Source of the DNA: Sphingomonas mucosissima
GTDB taxonomy: Bacteria; Pseudomonadota; Alphaproteobacteria; Sphingomonadales; Sphingomonadaceae
Direction of reading: 5' to 3'
Assembly: GCF_002197665.1 (NCBI RefSeq)
Contig: NZ_NBBJ01000002.1
Location: 310,001-374,000 of the forward strand
DNA: 64,000 nt
Part shown: positions 36,221-46,671 of the stretch, in pieces
Layout of the letters: each line of letters opens with the position of its first letter
Position numbering within the stretch: the first letter of the stretch is position 1
Notes under the pieces: generated by a model
The model's database searches: none
Seen by the model: the letters and a program-made list of their open reading frames with translations, nothing else
What the model was told of the DNA's origin: nothing
Translations under genes and position numbers: made by a program

Positions 36221-36519
36221 GCGCCTGGCGGCCCGCCGATGATGGCATTGCGATCGCCGTTCGGTTGACCCCGCGCGGCGGCCGCGACCTCCTCGAAGCC
36301 GGAACGCCGGAGCATTTCGCGGCCCGCGTCAGCGCGCCGCCGGTCGATGGCGCCGCCAATGCGGCGCTGCTCGCCCTGGTTGCCAAGACATTCGGCGTAT
36401 CGCGCGGCGCGGTGCGGATCGTCGGCGGAGATACCGCGCGACTCAAGCGATTGTTCGTCGTCGGCGAGCCCGCTGCGCTGGCGCGTATCGCCGCGAGCCT
36501 CTATGGCCAGCAAGCATGA
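36217..36519 (+). CDS. DUF167 (YggU) family protein
   Basis: A protein of about 100 residues with the DUF167 core ([54 protein letters not shown]). No ATG, GTG or TTG precedes the conserved region in frame, except an ATG 83 codons upstream inside yggT. The best start is the CTG at 36217, which overlaps the yggT stop as CTGA. Its stop overlaps the folD ATG by 4 bases. yggT-DUF167 is a known neighbour pair. Function unknown. Confidence 0.8.
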   Translation: MSAWRPADDGIAIAVRLTPRGGRDLLEAGTPEHFAARVSAPPVDGAANAALLALVAKTFGVSRGAVRIVGGDTARLKRLFVVGEPAALARIAASLYGQQA

Positions 36520-37385
36520 CGGCACGGAACATCGACGGAAAAGCATTTGCCGCTGGCCTGCGCGCGCGGGTGGCGGAAGGCGCGGCTGAGGTCATCGCGA
36601 AGGCCGGGCGCAAGCCGGGTCTCGCCGTGGTGCTGGTCGGCGAGGATCCCGCCTCTGCCGTTTATGTCCGCTCCAAGGGCAAGGCGACCATCGCCGCCGG
36701 CATGGAGAGCTTCGAGCATCGCTTGCCGGCAGATACCAGCCAGGAGACTCTGGAAACGCTCGTCGATCAGCTGAACGCCGATCCCGCCGTCGACGGCATC
36801 CTGGTGCAATTGCCGCTGCCCCGTCACCTCGACGAAAGCGCGATCATCACCCGCATCGATCCCGACAAGGACGTGGACGGCTTCCATCCGGTGAACGCCG
36901 GGCGGCTCGCCACGGGTCTGCCGGGCTTCGTTCCCTGCACGCCGCTCGGCTGCCTGATGCTTCTGCGCGACGTGCATGGCGATCTCACCGGGCTGGATGC
37001 CGTGGTGATCGGGCGCTCCAACATCGTCGGCAAGCCGATGGCGCAATTGCTGATCGGCGACAGCTGCACCGTCACCGTCGCGCATTCGCGCACGCTCGAT
37101 CTGCCCGCAGTGGTCAAGCGCGCCGATATCGTCGTGGCCGCGGTGGGCCGAGCCGGAATGGTGAAGCCGGACTGGACCAAGCCCGGCGCAACGCTGATCG
37201 ACGTGGGCATCAACCGCACCGAGGCCGGTCTTGTCGGCGATATCGATCCCGCTTGCGCCGAGGTTGCCGGTGCGATGACTCCGGTGCCCGGCGGCGTGGG
37301 GCCGATGACCATTGCAGTGCTGCTGCGCAATACGTTGGTGTCCGCCGCACGGCGTGAGGGCGTCACCCTCTCGCAGGATATCTGA
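36516..37385 (+). CDS. folD: Methylenetetrahydrofolate dehydrogenase/cyclohydrolase
   Basis: A 289-residue bifunctional enzyme that interconverts 5,10-methylene-THF and 10-formyl-THF, supplying one-carbon units for purines and formyl-methionine. Catalytic Y50 and K54 sit in [10 protein letters not shown]. The IQLPLP-type motif reads VQLPLP, followed by DKDVDGFHP. The NADP loop is [11 protein letters not shown], and the C-terminus has PGGVGPMT. It is coupled to DUF167 through a 4-base overlap and followed 2 bases after its stop by an unknown gene. Confidence 0.96.
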   Translation: MTARNIDGKAFAAGLRARVAEGAAEVIAKAGRKPGLAVVLVGEDPASAVYVRSKGKATIAAGMESFEHRLPADTSQETLETLVDQLNADPAVDGILVQLPLPRHLDESAIITRIDPDKDVDGFHPVNAGRLATGLPGFVPCTPLGCLMLLRDVHGDLTGLDAVVIGRSNIVGKPMAQLLIGDSCTVTVAHSRTLDLPAVVKRADIVVAAVGRAGMVKPDWTKPGATLIDVGINRTEAGLVGDIDPACAEVAGAMTPVPGGVGPMTIAVLLRNTLVSAARREGVTLSQDI

Positions 37386-37387
37386 GC

Positions 37388-37984
37388 GTGCTGCTCGCGC
37401 TGCTGCTGGCAAGCACCGCGCCGCAAACCGCCGTTGAGGCGGAGCGCGCCTTTGCCGCAGACGCGCAAAAGCTCGGCCAGTGGACGGCATTTCGGAAATG
37501 GGCTGCAAAGGACGCGATTTTCCTCCCGCCGCAGCCGGTCGCGACGGCGCTGAAGGATGTGCCGGATCCGCCCCTGTCGGTCGATTGGTGGCCCACTGCG
37601 AGCTTCGTTTCGTGCGACGGGATCACGGCCGCAAACACCGGCGGCGCGCTGTGGCCGGGCAATCGCTCGAGCTATTTTTCCACGATCTGGCAACGGCAGC
37701 CGGACGGCACCTGGCGCTGGCTGCTCGATAATGGGGCAGACCTGAAGACCCCCCGTGCGCGCGCGGCGCAACCGGTGGTCCGGCGTGCGTCGTGCAAGGG
37801 AACGCCCACCTATAATGAAGAGGCCGAGGACAGCGGCGGTGCTTCAGCCGACGCAACGCTGCGCTGGCATTGGCAGGTCGCGCCCGACGGGGGCCATCGC
37901 TTCACCGTTCAACTCTGGACCGGCGCCGCATACGAAACAGTGATCGATGATCGGGTGCCAGCGCCCAGGCCGAGGCGCTCATGA
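37388..37984 (+). CDS. Hypothetical exported protein
   Basis: A 198-residue protein starting with GTG right after folD, with a short hydrophobic N-terminus (MLLALLLASTAP) that looks like a small signal peptide. The middle resembles SnoaL/DUF4440-type folds: an AERAFAADAQKLGQWTAFRKWAA helix, then WWPTASFVSCDG and a tryptophan-rich WQRQPDGTWRWLLDNG. That family is a guess. Its stop overlaps the marC start (ATGA), so it belongs to this operon. Confidence 0.72.
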   Translation: MLLALLLASTAPQTAVEAERAFAADAQKLGQWTAFRKWAAKDAIFLPPQPVATALKDVPDPPLSVDWWPTASFVSCDGITAANTGGALWPGNRSSYFSTIWQRQPDGTWRWLLDNGADLKTPRARAAQPVVRRASCKGTPTYNEEAEDSGGASADATLRWHWQVAPDGGHRFTVQLWTGAAYETVIDDRVPAPRPRRS

Positions 37985-38598
37985 TCGAACTCTATATCTC
38001 CGCCCTCATCACCTTCTTCGTGGTGATCGATCCGCCGGGCTGCGCCCCGATCTATGCCGGGCTGACCAACCGCGCGAGCGCGGTGCAACGCCGGGCTATG
38101 GCGATCCGGGCAGTCGGTGTGGCGGCGGCGATCCTGCTCGTCTTCGCGCTGTTCGGGGAAAAGCTCCTCAAGGGGCTCGGCATCGAGTTGGCGTCATTCC
38201 GCATAGCCGGCGGTGTCATGTTGTTCCTTATCGCGCTGGAAATGGTGTTCGAAAAGCGGACCCAGCGGCGCGAGGATCGCGCGGCCAATATCACGCCCGA
38301 GGAGGCCGAAGACGTCTCGATCTTCCCCATGGCGATGCCGATGATCGCCGGGCCCGGCTCGATCGCCAGCGTCATGCTGCTGATGGCGCGCAACGACGGG
38401 CTGGAGCGATCTTTGGTCGTGCTCGCCGCGCTCGGCACGATCCTGCTGCTGACGCTTGCCGCGCTGCTTGCCGCCGGACCGCTGATGCGCCTGCTCGGCC
38501 ACAAGATCGAGGCGGTGATCACGCGGCTGCTCGGCGTATTGCTGGCGGCGCTCGCGGTGCAGTTCGTGATCGACGGCGTTTTGGAGCAGATCCGCTGA
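37981..38598 (+). CDS. MarC family membrane protein
   Basis: A 205-residue protein with about six membrane helices. It has the MarC features: DPPGCAPIYAGLT after the first helix, KLLKGLGIELASFRIAGGVMLFLIALEM in the middle, and the paired PMAMPMIAGPGSIA before helix four. MarC proteins are of unknown substrate; the old antibiotic-resistance link in E. coli was withdrawn. It is translationally coupled to the gene before it. acs starts about 100 bases later. Confidence 0.88.
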   Translation: MIELYISALITFFVVIDPPGCAPIYAGLTNRASAVQRRAMAIRAVGVAAAILLVFALFGEKLLKGLGIELASFRIAGGVMLFLIALEMVFEKRTQRREDRAANITPEEAEDVSIFPMAMPMIAGPGSIASVMLLMARNDGLERSLVVLAALGTILLLTLAALLAAGPLMRLLGHKIEAVITRLLGVLLAALAVQFVIDGVLEQIR

Positions 38599-38700
38599 TC
38601 TGATCGCGGCGCCCCGCACCCGGTCTCGCGCGAATTCCTGCCCAAGACGGTTGCCAACCCTGCTTTTCCGCGGCCATCACGCAGGAAAAGGAGACGATGC

Positions 38701-40644
<1,944 letters not shown>

Positions 40645-40669
40645 CGGTCAAGTGCGTTGGCAGCCTGCG

Positions 40670-40698
40670 CCCGGCGCGACAATCGGAGTCGCGCCGGG
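40670..40698. terminator. Perfect 11-base hairpin after acs
   Basis: CCCGGCGCGAC and GTCGCGCCGGG pair perfectly around a 7-base loop, starting 25 bases beyond the acs stop. No T-run follows, so it may end the transcript with Rho or protect the 3' end. Confidence 0.5.
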
Positions 40699-40898
40699 GA
40701 GCAGTGAGCGACGCCGGCATGGAGTGGCAGTCGTCCGTTTCCGCAGCGTTCTGCCACCATTCTGCGCAACTGAACGGCTCGGCCGGGATTCCACTCGGGC
40801 GGTCTGCAGCGCGGAGCGAATCGCTTGACGTGGGTCAAGAGTCGCTGTCCACCAGCCGCTAGGTATCCACCATGCCGTAAGCCCTTGGGGGGGTCGCA

Positions 40899-41123
40899 TT
40901 GGGTCAGCAAGACGATGGCGCTTGGCTTTCCGCTGAGTTGCTCGAACGCATCCTCGGTTCTGCGCGGGCTGCCGGCCCGCATCTGATGATCTCGCGTGGA
41001 GATTGTCCCAAGACGCTTGAAGTCCTGACCCGGCAGGGCTGGGTGCAGGAGAAACGCGGCCATATCGTGTTGACCGCCAAGGCACGTCAACGCCGCCGCG
41101 CGACGGACACTCACGCCGCCTGA
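40899..41123 (+). CDS. Small hypothetical protein, possible winged helix
   Basis: A 74-residue frame that starts with TTG and has a G-rich stretch about 7 bases upstream. The predicted product has two helices and a turn that could be a small winged-helix unit (LLERILGSARAAGPHLM, then CPKTLEVLTRQGWVQEKRGH), with a basic arginine-rich end. No family is recognised. It lies alone in a stretch of 715 bases between acs and the FAAL gene, so a chance frame cannot be excluded. Conserved residues across related genomes would decide. Confidence 0.4.
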   Translation: MGQQDDGAWLSAELLERILGSARAAGPHLMISRGDCPKTLEVLTRQGWVQEKRGHIVLTAKARQRRRATDTHAA

Positions 41124-41360
41124 GCGCAGCCGGCAGGCCTATTCTGGGGCTCATGACAGCTTCATCATAAGCGCCTGCCCGGGCGTGGGGTGCTGGCCCT
41201 ATCTAACGCGAACGCCAGCCAACGGCCCCCTCAAGCGGCCGTCCGCAGCTGCCTGCCTTTTCCACAATCCAGCCTCCTGGACGCGAACCGGCGCCCTGAC
41301 CGATGCAGGGTGCAGGGCCTTCACCGGCCGCCTACGTTAGGGTCGGCCTAAGCGTTGTCT

Positions 41361-43094
41361 TCAGGCGGCCACCGCGTACGGCTTGATCTCGCCCGAGAGG
41401 TACAGGTTGCGCGCCTTGGCGCGGCTCAGCTTGCCCGAGCTGGTGCGCGGCAAGGTGCGCGGCGGGATCAGCTCGATGACGCAGTTCATGCCCGTCACGG
41501 CGCGGACCCGATCGCGGATCTCGTCGCGAAGCCGGCTGCGCTCTTCCCCGTCGGAGGTGCGGCATTGCACCAGCACGGCGGGCGTCTCCTCGCCGCCCGG
41601 GGTGGTAATCGCGAACGCCGCAATGTCGCCCTGCTTGAAGCCGGGAAGCTGCTCCACCGCCCATTCGATGTCCTGCGGCCAGTGATTGCGGCCGTTGACG
41701 ATGATCATGTCCTTTGCCCGGCCGACGATGTAGATATAGCCATCCGAGAGATAGCCCATGTCGCCGGTGTCCAGCCAACCATCCTTCATGCAGGCGTCGG
41801 TCGCCTCCGGATCGCGGAAATAGCCGACCATGACAGACGGCCCGCTGCACCACACCTTGCCGATCGCACGCTCCGGAAGCGGCGTGCCGTCCTCCTCGCG
41901 GATCTCGATCGCCATGTCGCGCACCGGTTTGCCGCAATTGACGATCGCGCGGTAGCGCTGCGGACGATCCTGGCCGGCGGGCACACCCGAAAGCTGGGTT
42001 TCTTCCACCAGTTCGACGCGGATGCCCTCACCCGGCGGCATGATGGACACCGCCAGCGTCGCTTCAGCCAGGCCGTAGGAGGGCAGGAACGCGCTCGCCT
42101 GGAAGCCGGCGTCGGCAAAGGCGTCCACGAAATCCTGCATCACGTCGGGCCGGATCATGTCCGCGCCATTGCCGGCAAGGCGCCAGCGCGACAGGTCGAA
42201 GCGGTCGGCCGCCTTGGTCTGGCTCGACATGCGGCGCGCGCAGATGTCGTAGCCAAAGGTTGGCGAATAGCTGATCGACGTGCCGGGATTGCGGCTGATG
42301 AGATCGAGCCAAGCGAGCGGACGCCGCGCGAAATCCTCGGTCTTGAGGTAATCTACCGAGACTTGGTTCGCGATCGGCGACAGGAAGCAGCCGACCAGCC
42401 CCATGTCATGGTACCAGGGCAGCCACGATATGCAGCGATCGCTTTCGACCACCTCCATGCCGTGCGAATGCGCCGCCAGGTTGTTCAGCAGCGCATGGTG
42501 GGTGATCGCCACGCCATGCGGGAAGCGCGTGGAGCCGCTGGAATATTGCAGATAGGCGATGTCATCGCCCGAAGCCTTGGGCAGGTCCACAGCCTCAGCG
42601 GCGCGCGCCAGCAGATCGGCCCAGTCGACGCCTTTGGTCCCGGTTGCCGCAGCGGCGGCGCCGGCCATTTCGGCGAGTTCCGGCGGATAGATCAGCATCG
42701 CGGGATCGCAGCTCTCAAGCTGGACGCGAAGCTGGTCGATATAGGACTCCTTGCCGCCGAACGAGGTGGGCAGGGGCAGCGGCACCGGCCAGGCGCCGGC
42801 ATAAACGGTGCCGAAAAACAAAGCGGCGAATTCGGCGCTGGTTTCGGCAACCAGCGCGACGCGATCGCCCGCCGCGATCCCGGCTGCGATCAGGCGATAG
42901 GCCGCCGCCTTGGCGTCGGCCTGCAACTCCCGAAAGGGATAGGGGCGGATCAGCGTGCCGCGGGCATCATGAAAGTTCAGCCCGCGTTGACCCTGCGCGG
43001 CATAATCGAGCGCGTCGCCCAACGTCGCGAAATCGGCGAACCGACGCGGCTGTGCATCGTTGCTCGGGGTGGGGGTCAGGGTCGCACTTGTCAT
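41361..43094 (-). CDS. Fatty acyl-AMP ligase (FAAL)
   Basis: A 577-residue adenylate-forming enzyme that activates fatty acids as acyl-AMP, usually for transfer to an acyl carrier protein rather than CoA. The phosphate loop is YLQYSSGSTRFPHGV, followed by the FAAL-typical SWLPWYHDMGLVG, then SYGLAEATLAV and LDTGDMGYL. The C-terminal catalytic lysine is in LPRTSSGKLSR. No acyl carrier protein, PKS or serine palmitoyltransferase is nearby. In Caulobacter, a related enzyme takes part in sphingolipid synthesis. That role here is an inference. An upstream in-frame TTG would add 5 residues. Confidence 0.88.
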   Translation of the reverse strand: MTSATLTPTPSNDAQPRRFADFATLGDALDYAAQGQRGLNFHDARGTLIRPYPFRELQADAKAAAYRLIAAGIAAGDRVALVAETSAEFAALFFGTVYAGAWPVPLPLPTSFGGKESYIDQLRVQLESCDPAMLIYPPELAEMAGAAAAATGTKGVDWADLLARAAEAVDLPKASGDDIAYLQYSSGSTRFPHGVAITHHALLNNLAAHSHGMEVVESDRCISWLPWYHDMGLVGCFLSPIANQVSVDYLKTEDFARRPLAWLDLISRNPGTSISYSPTFGYDICARRMSSQTKAADRFDLSRWRLAGNGADMIRPDVMQDFVDAFADAGFQASAFLPSYGLAEATLAVSIMPPGEGIRVELVEETQLSGVPAGQDRPQRYRAIVNCGKPVRDMAIEIREEDGTPLPERAIGKVWCSGPSVMVGYFRDPEATDACMKDGWLDTGDMGYLSDGYIYIVGRAKDMIIVNGRNHWPQDIEWAVEQLPGFKQGDIAAFAITTPGGEETPAVLVQCRTSDGEERSRLRDEIRDRVRAVTGMNCVIELIPPRTLPRTSSGKLSRAKARNLYLSGEIKPYAVAA

Positions 43095-43226
43095 GTTTGT
43101 TTTGCTCAAAATCTCGCTCGGGGTGCCCAGGGCGCCGACGCGTATCAGAATGGCCGTAAGCCGAGCCGACCATCTGATAGAACGCCACGTTCAAATTCCA
43201 ATGTCAGTGTGGCAACAAGAAGGCGG

Positions 43227-43751
43227 ATGACCAACGCTCGCCGCCCCCCGCCGCCACTGGACGCTGCCAAGCTCGAGGCGTTGGCGCTCCGCTACGTCGA
43301 ACGGTTTGCGACAACGCGCGGCAAACTGACGGCGTACCTCGCGCGCAAGGTGCGCGAGCGCGGCTGGTCCGGTGACCCCGCGGACCCGGTGGCACTGGCC
43401 GAGCGAATGACGCAGCTGGGCTATGTCAATGACGGCCTGTTTGCGGAATCGCGGGCACGCTCCCTCACGCGCCGCGGCTATGGCGTGCGGCGCGTGTCGC
43501 AGGCGCTCCGGGCCGCGCATGTCGAGGAGGCGGATGCCGCACCGGCGCTTGAACAAAGCGCGGACGAGGCGTGGCAAAGCGCGCTGGCGCTTGCCTGCCG
43601 CCGCCGCTTCGGCCCCTATGCGCAAAGGCCTGCCGACGATCGCACGCGCGAGCGGCAGATCGCCGCGATGCTGCGCGCTGGGCATTCCTTCGGGTTGGCG
43701 CGGCGCATTGTGTTTGCGGCGCCTGGGGCCGAGCTGGAGCCGGAGCAATGA
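43227..43751 (+). CDS. recX: RecX family regulatory protein
   Basis: A 174-residue RecX-like protein, a modulator that binds RecA filaments. The conserved helical pattern is present: [22 protein letters not shown], then [34 protein letters not shown]. The ATG has AAGG just upstream. recA is not adjacent. The frame extends far upstream antisense to the FAAL gene, but only this part resembles RecX. It is divergent from FAAL across about 130 bases. Confidence 0.82.
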   Translation: MTNARRPPPPLDAAKLEALALRYVERFATTRGKLTAYLARKVRERGWSGDPADPVALAERMTQLGYVNDGLFAESRARSLTRRGYGVRRVSQALRAAHVEEADAAPALEQSADEAWQSALALACRRRFGPYAQRPADDRTRERQIAAMLRAGHSFGLARRIVFAAPGAELEPEQ

Positions 43752-43821
43752 CGCCCGTTTCCCGTTCAGCCATGTTGTGCAGCGCGACAACCATGCTAGC
43801 GTCTGTCTCCGGGGGAATTGG

Positions 43822-44385
43822 ATGAACATGCGCAGCGAGCCGCGTGATGACGTTGAAGTGACTGGCGCCTCGGCGAACGAGGAGGACGGCGTGCCTGTGG
43901 CGGGCACGCTGAAGTGGTTCGACGTGACCCGCGGCTTTGGCTTTCTGGTGCCGGACGAGGCGCAGATCGGCGACGTGCTGGTGCATTTCTCCGTTCTTCA
44001 GCCGCTTGGCCGCCGCAGCTTGCCCGAAGGCACCCGGATCAATGCCATCGCGGTGCGCGGTGAGCGGGGCTATCAGGCGCGCGAGATCCTGGCGGTGGAC
44101 ACGTCCACGGCGGTGGAGCCTGCCCCCAGGGTGGCCAGCCGGATCGATCCGGCAACTTTGGTCGACGAGGCCGGCGATTGGGAGCCGGTGTCAGTGAAGT
44201 GGTTCAATCGTTTGAAGGGATATGGATTCCTGGTGCGCGATGGGGCGCCGGGCGATATCTTTGTTCACATGGAAACGCTGCGGCGTGGCGACATCGCGGA
44301 TGTTATGCCCGAACAGCGGCTTCGTGCCCGCGTGATTGACGGGAACAAGGGGCCGATGGCCGTCAGTGTCGTACGGGAGAGTTAG
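43822..44385 (+). CDS. Double cold-shock-domain protein
   Basis: A 187-residue protein with two cold-shock domains: about 27-92 ([26 protein letters not shown]) and about 120-185 ([28 protein letters not shown]). Both keep the RNP1-like aromatic motif (GFGFL / GYGFL) and the RNP2-like VHF/VHM. A spacer rich in Ala, Pro and Asp separates them. Such pairs are common in alphaproteobacteria as RNA chaperones. The N-terminal 26 residues are acidic and probably disordered. The DUF192 gene starts 1 base after its stop. Confidence 0.9.
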   Translation: MNMRSEPRDDVEVTGASANEEDGVPVAGTLKWFDVTRGFGFLVPDEAQIGDVLVHFSVLQPLGRRSLPEGTRINAIAVRGERGYQAREILAVDTSTAVEPAPRVASRIDPATLVDEAGDWEPVSVKWFNRLKGYGFLVRDGAPGDIFVHMETLRRGDIADVMPEQRLRARVIDGNKGPMAVSVVRES

Positions 44386-44386
44386 A

Positions 44387-44872
44387 GTGAAGTTTCACGG
44401 CCTGGCGGCGCTGGCGCTGCTGATCGGCGCATCCGCCTGCACCGGGCGCGATGCCGCCGCCACCGCAGGGAACGACGCAGCGCAGGCGCCGCGTACCGAG
44501 GTGACGATCGCCAGCACCAACGGGCGCCACGTCTTTCGTGTCGAGGTGGCGGACACTGTGGAAAAGCAGCAGCGCGGTCTGATGTATCGCACCGGCATCC
44601 CCAAGGATGGCGGCATGCTGTTCGCGCCCTATCCGCCTGAAGGTGGTGGGCCGCGTGAGGCGAGCTTCTGGATGAAGAACACGCCGTCGCCGCTCGACAT
44701 CATCTTCATCCGTGCTGACGGCACCATCGCGCGCATCGCGGAAAATACCGTTCCGTTTTCGGAAGCGCAGGTCCCGTCCGGCGAGCCGGTAGCGGCGGTG
44801 CTGGAGTTGAACGGCGGCCGCTCGGCGGAGCTGGGCATCGCCGAAGGCGACAAGGTCAGCTGGAAGAGATAG
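44387..44872 (+). CDS. DUF192 lipoprotein
   Basis: A 161-residue exported protein. The signal ends in a lipobox (ASAC), so it is likely lipid-anchored. The DUF192 domain shows the classic line QQRGLMYRTG and FWMKNTPSPLDIIFI. The start is a GTG that follows directly on the cold-shock gene (1-base gap). Function is unknown. The family is found periplasmic or archaeal with a beta-barrel-like fold. Confidence 0.88.
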   Translation: MKFHGLAALALLIGASACTGRDAAATAGNDAAQAPRTEVTIASTNGRHVFRVEVADTVEKQQRGLMYRTGIPKDGGMLFAPYPPEGGGPREASFWMKNTPSPLDIIFIRADGTIARIAENTVPFSEAQVPSGEPVAAVLELNGGRSAELGIAEGDKVSWKR

Positions 44873-44999
44873 CGCGCGAGCCCCTGCCAGTCTCGCGTGT
44901 CTGGCGTTCTGGATCGCTGTTCCAGGTTCCCCGATCCGTTCGTGCGCGCGCTACATGCCATTGAAGCGGCGCGCGGCAGACGCTAAGCGCGCAGGCGAC

Positions 45000-45392
45000 A
45001 TGGGCATCAACCTCAACCCCTTCACCTGGTGGAACGGCGCCACCATCGGCACCTGGTTCGGCCTGCGCGGCAAGGCTCGCATCGGCGAGGACGCGCTCGG
45101 CAACGTCTATTACGAAGGCGGCAGGGATACCGCGGGCAATCCGCGGCGCTGGGTGATCTACAACGGCTCAAACGACGCCAGCCGGGTGCCGCCGGAGTGG
45201 TTCAGCTGGCTGCACCACCATGTCGATTCTGCGCCCGATCAGGCGCTGCCGCCACCGCGTCCCTGGCAGAAGCCCGCCAAGCCGAACATGACCGGCACGG
45301 CAGAGGCTTATCGTCCCTCCGGCGCGCTCGAGAAGGGCGGCCATCGCCAGGCAGCAACGGGCGATTATGAGGCCTGGAGCCCCGACGCGTGA
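45000..45392 (+). CDS. NADH dehydrogenase subunit NDUFA12 homologue
   Basis: A 130-residue homologue of the mitochondrial complex I accessory subunit NDUFA12 (B17.2), found only in alphaproteobacteria and eukaryotes. Visible landmarks are FTWWNGATIGTW, the GNVYYEGG strand, RRWVIYNG, and VPPEWFSWLHH. It should bind the peripheral arm of respiratory complex I in the cytosol. It lies outside any nuo operon here, as usual in alphaproteobacteria. Its stop overlaps the next GTG by 4 bases. Confidence 0.93.
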   Translation: MGINLNPFTWWNGATIGTWFGLRGKARIGEDALGNVYYEGGRDTAGNPRRWVIYNGSNDASRVPPEWFSWLHHHVDSAPDQALPPPRPWQKPAKPNMTGTAEAYRPSGALEKGGHRQAATGDYEAWSPDA

Positions 45393-46045
45393 AGCCGGCG
45401 GTCGCGGCCGGCGCGCTCGCCGTTGCCGCATTGCTGGGTGTCGGTGCGTGGCAAGGCGCGCGCTGGCTCGGTGATGATGGCAGCGACGCACGGCCCGCGG
45501 CCAGCCAGCAAGTGCCCGATACCGCCGACGAAGGTGCGCCGTCGGACGTCGTGACGGTCGAGGGCGATGCGGGGCCCGTGGACGCGGGCAGCACCCCCAT
45601 GGCGCAGCGAACCGCCGTGATCGGCCTGTTGAACAAGCGCAACGGCGTCAGCCGCGACCTCACCATGAAGCCGGGCCAGGCGCTGCGCATCGGTGACACG
45701 GTGGTGCGCCTGCGCGCCTGTGAGCGCACCGCGCCGTGGGAGCAGGAGCAGCTGACCGGCGCCTTTCTTCAACTCATCGTGCGCGGCAGCGATCAGAAGT
45801 GGCGCCGCGCCTTTTCAGGCTGGCTCTACAAGGAGCGCCCCGCGCTCAACGTCGTGCAGCACCCGATCTACGATGTGTGGCCCAAGAGCTGCACGATGTC
45901 CTTCCCCGACAAGGGGCCGGACACCGACGTGCTGGCCGCGCCGTCCACCGCGCGGAAATCGGCACCGGCCGTCAGCCAAGATCCCGCACCTTCTGCCGAA
46001 GCCCCCAGCACGTCCACCAGTGCATCACCCAGCAACGCCATGTAA
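45389..46045 (+). CDS. DUF2155 domain-containing protein
   Basis: A 218-residue protein with an N-terminal membrane anchor (about residues 5-22) and a DUF2155 core between about 72 and 172 (AVIGLLNKRNGVSRDLTMKPGQ-like start, then LRACERTAPWEQEQ, GWLYKERPALNVVQHPIYDVW and KSCTMSFP). The last 45 residues are low-complexity Ala/Ser/Pro and probably disordered. It starts with GTG overlapping the NDUFA12 stop. DUF2155 proteins sit beside complex I accessory genes in alphaproteobacteria. Its 3' end overlaps the aat gene on the other strand by 178 bases. Confidence 0.85.
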   Translation: MKPAVAAGALAVAALLGVGAWQGARWLGDDGSDARPAASQQVPDTADEGAPSDVVTVEGDAGPVDAGSTPMAQRTAVIGLLNKRNGVSRDLTMKPGQALRIGDTVVRLRACERTAPWEQEQLTGAFLQLIVRGSDQKWRRAFSGWLYKERPALNVVQHPIYDVWPKSCTMSFPDKGPDTDVLAAPSTARKSAPAVSQDPAPSAEAPSTSTSASPSNAM

Positions 46046-46605
46046 TCCTGCCGATCGATCTCGACCGCGCCGAGCGAGGCGAGGTGATCGGTCATGAACT
46101 GGCAGTCGAGCAGGGTGAAGCCGCCATGGCGCAGCCGCGCGACGAGCGCCGCGAGCGCTGCCTTGGACGCATCGCGCGTCCGGCTCACCATGCTTTCGCC
46201 AAAGAAAGCGCGACCAAGCGCAAGGCCGTACAGGCCGCCAACGAGCTGATCGCCTTCCCAGCATTCGATCGAATGGGCAAAGCCGGCGACGTGCAGCTGA
46301 AGGAAGACCTGTTCGATGGACGGGTTGATCCAGGTCTCGGGCCGATCCGTGGCCGCTTCAGCGCAAAGCGCGATCACCGCGTCAAATGCCGTATCCGCCG
46401 TCAGCCGAAAGCGTTCGGAGCGAAGCGTCTTGCGCAGCGAACGGGAGAGATGAAAGCCGTCAAGCGGCAGGATCGCGCGTCTTCGCGGTTCCACCCAGTA
46501 CACGCCGGGCGCGTCGCGCGCATCCGCCATCGGGAACACGCCGACGGCATAGGCGCCCAGCACCGATGCCGGGTCGAGCACATCATGAGAAGGGTCGCGC
46601 GTCAT
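45868..46605 (-). CDS. aat: Leucyl/phenylalanyl-tRNA-protein transferase
   Basis: A 245-residue L/F-transferase, which marks proteins for ClpAP through the N-end rule by adding Leu or Phe. The family core is clear: YAVGVFPMAD, VYWVEPRRRAILPL, ETWINPSIEQVFLQLH, HSIECWEG and ESMVSRTRDASK, then CQFMTDHLASLGA. The last 60 residues are less conserved and end in LGHTS. ClpA is in this window, the unfoldase that takes such substrates. The stop lies inside the coding sequence of the convergent DUF2155 gene. Confidence 0.93.
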   Translation of the reverse strand: MTRDPSHDVLDPASVLGAYAVGVFPMADARDAPGVYWVEPRRRAILPLDGFHLSRSLRKTLRSERFRLTADTAFDAVIALCAEAATDRPETWINPSIEQVFLQLHVAGFAHSIECWEGDQLVGGLYGLALGRAFFGESMVSRTRDASKAALAALVARLRHGGFTLLDCQFMTDHLASLGAVEIDRQDYMALLGDALVDVLGASAEGAGSWLTAGADFRAVDGAASTSVSGPLSGKDIVQLLGHTS

Positions 46606-46671
46606 GGCTGGCGCGCATGATAGGTAGCTGCCGTCGCACCTGCCAAGGCGCGACGGCGAAAATGAACAAAG

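Noticed and set aside
41355..43226. Long frame upstream of recX antisense to FAAL
   Set aside because: Only the last 174 codons resemble RecX. The remainder is a shadow of the FAAL gene.
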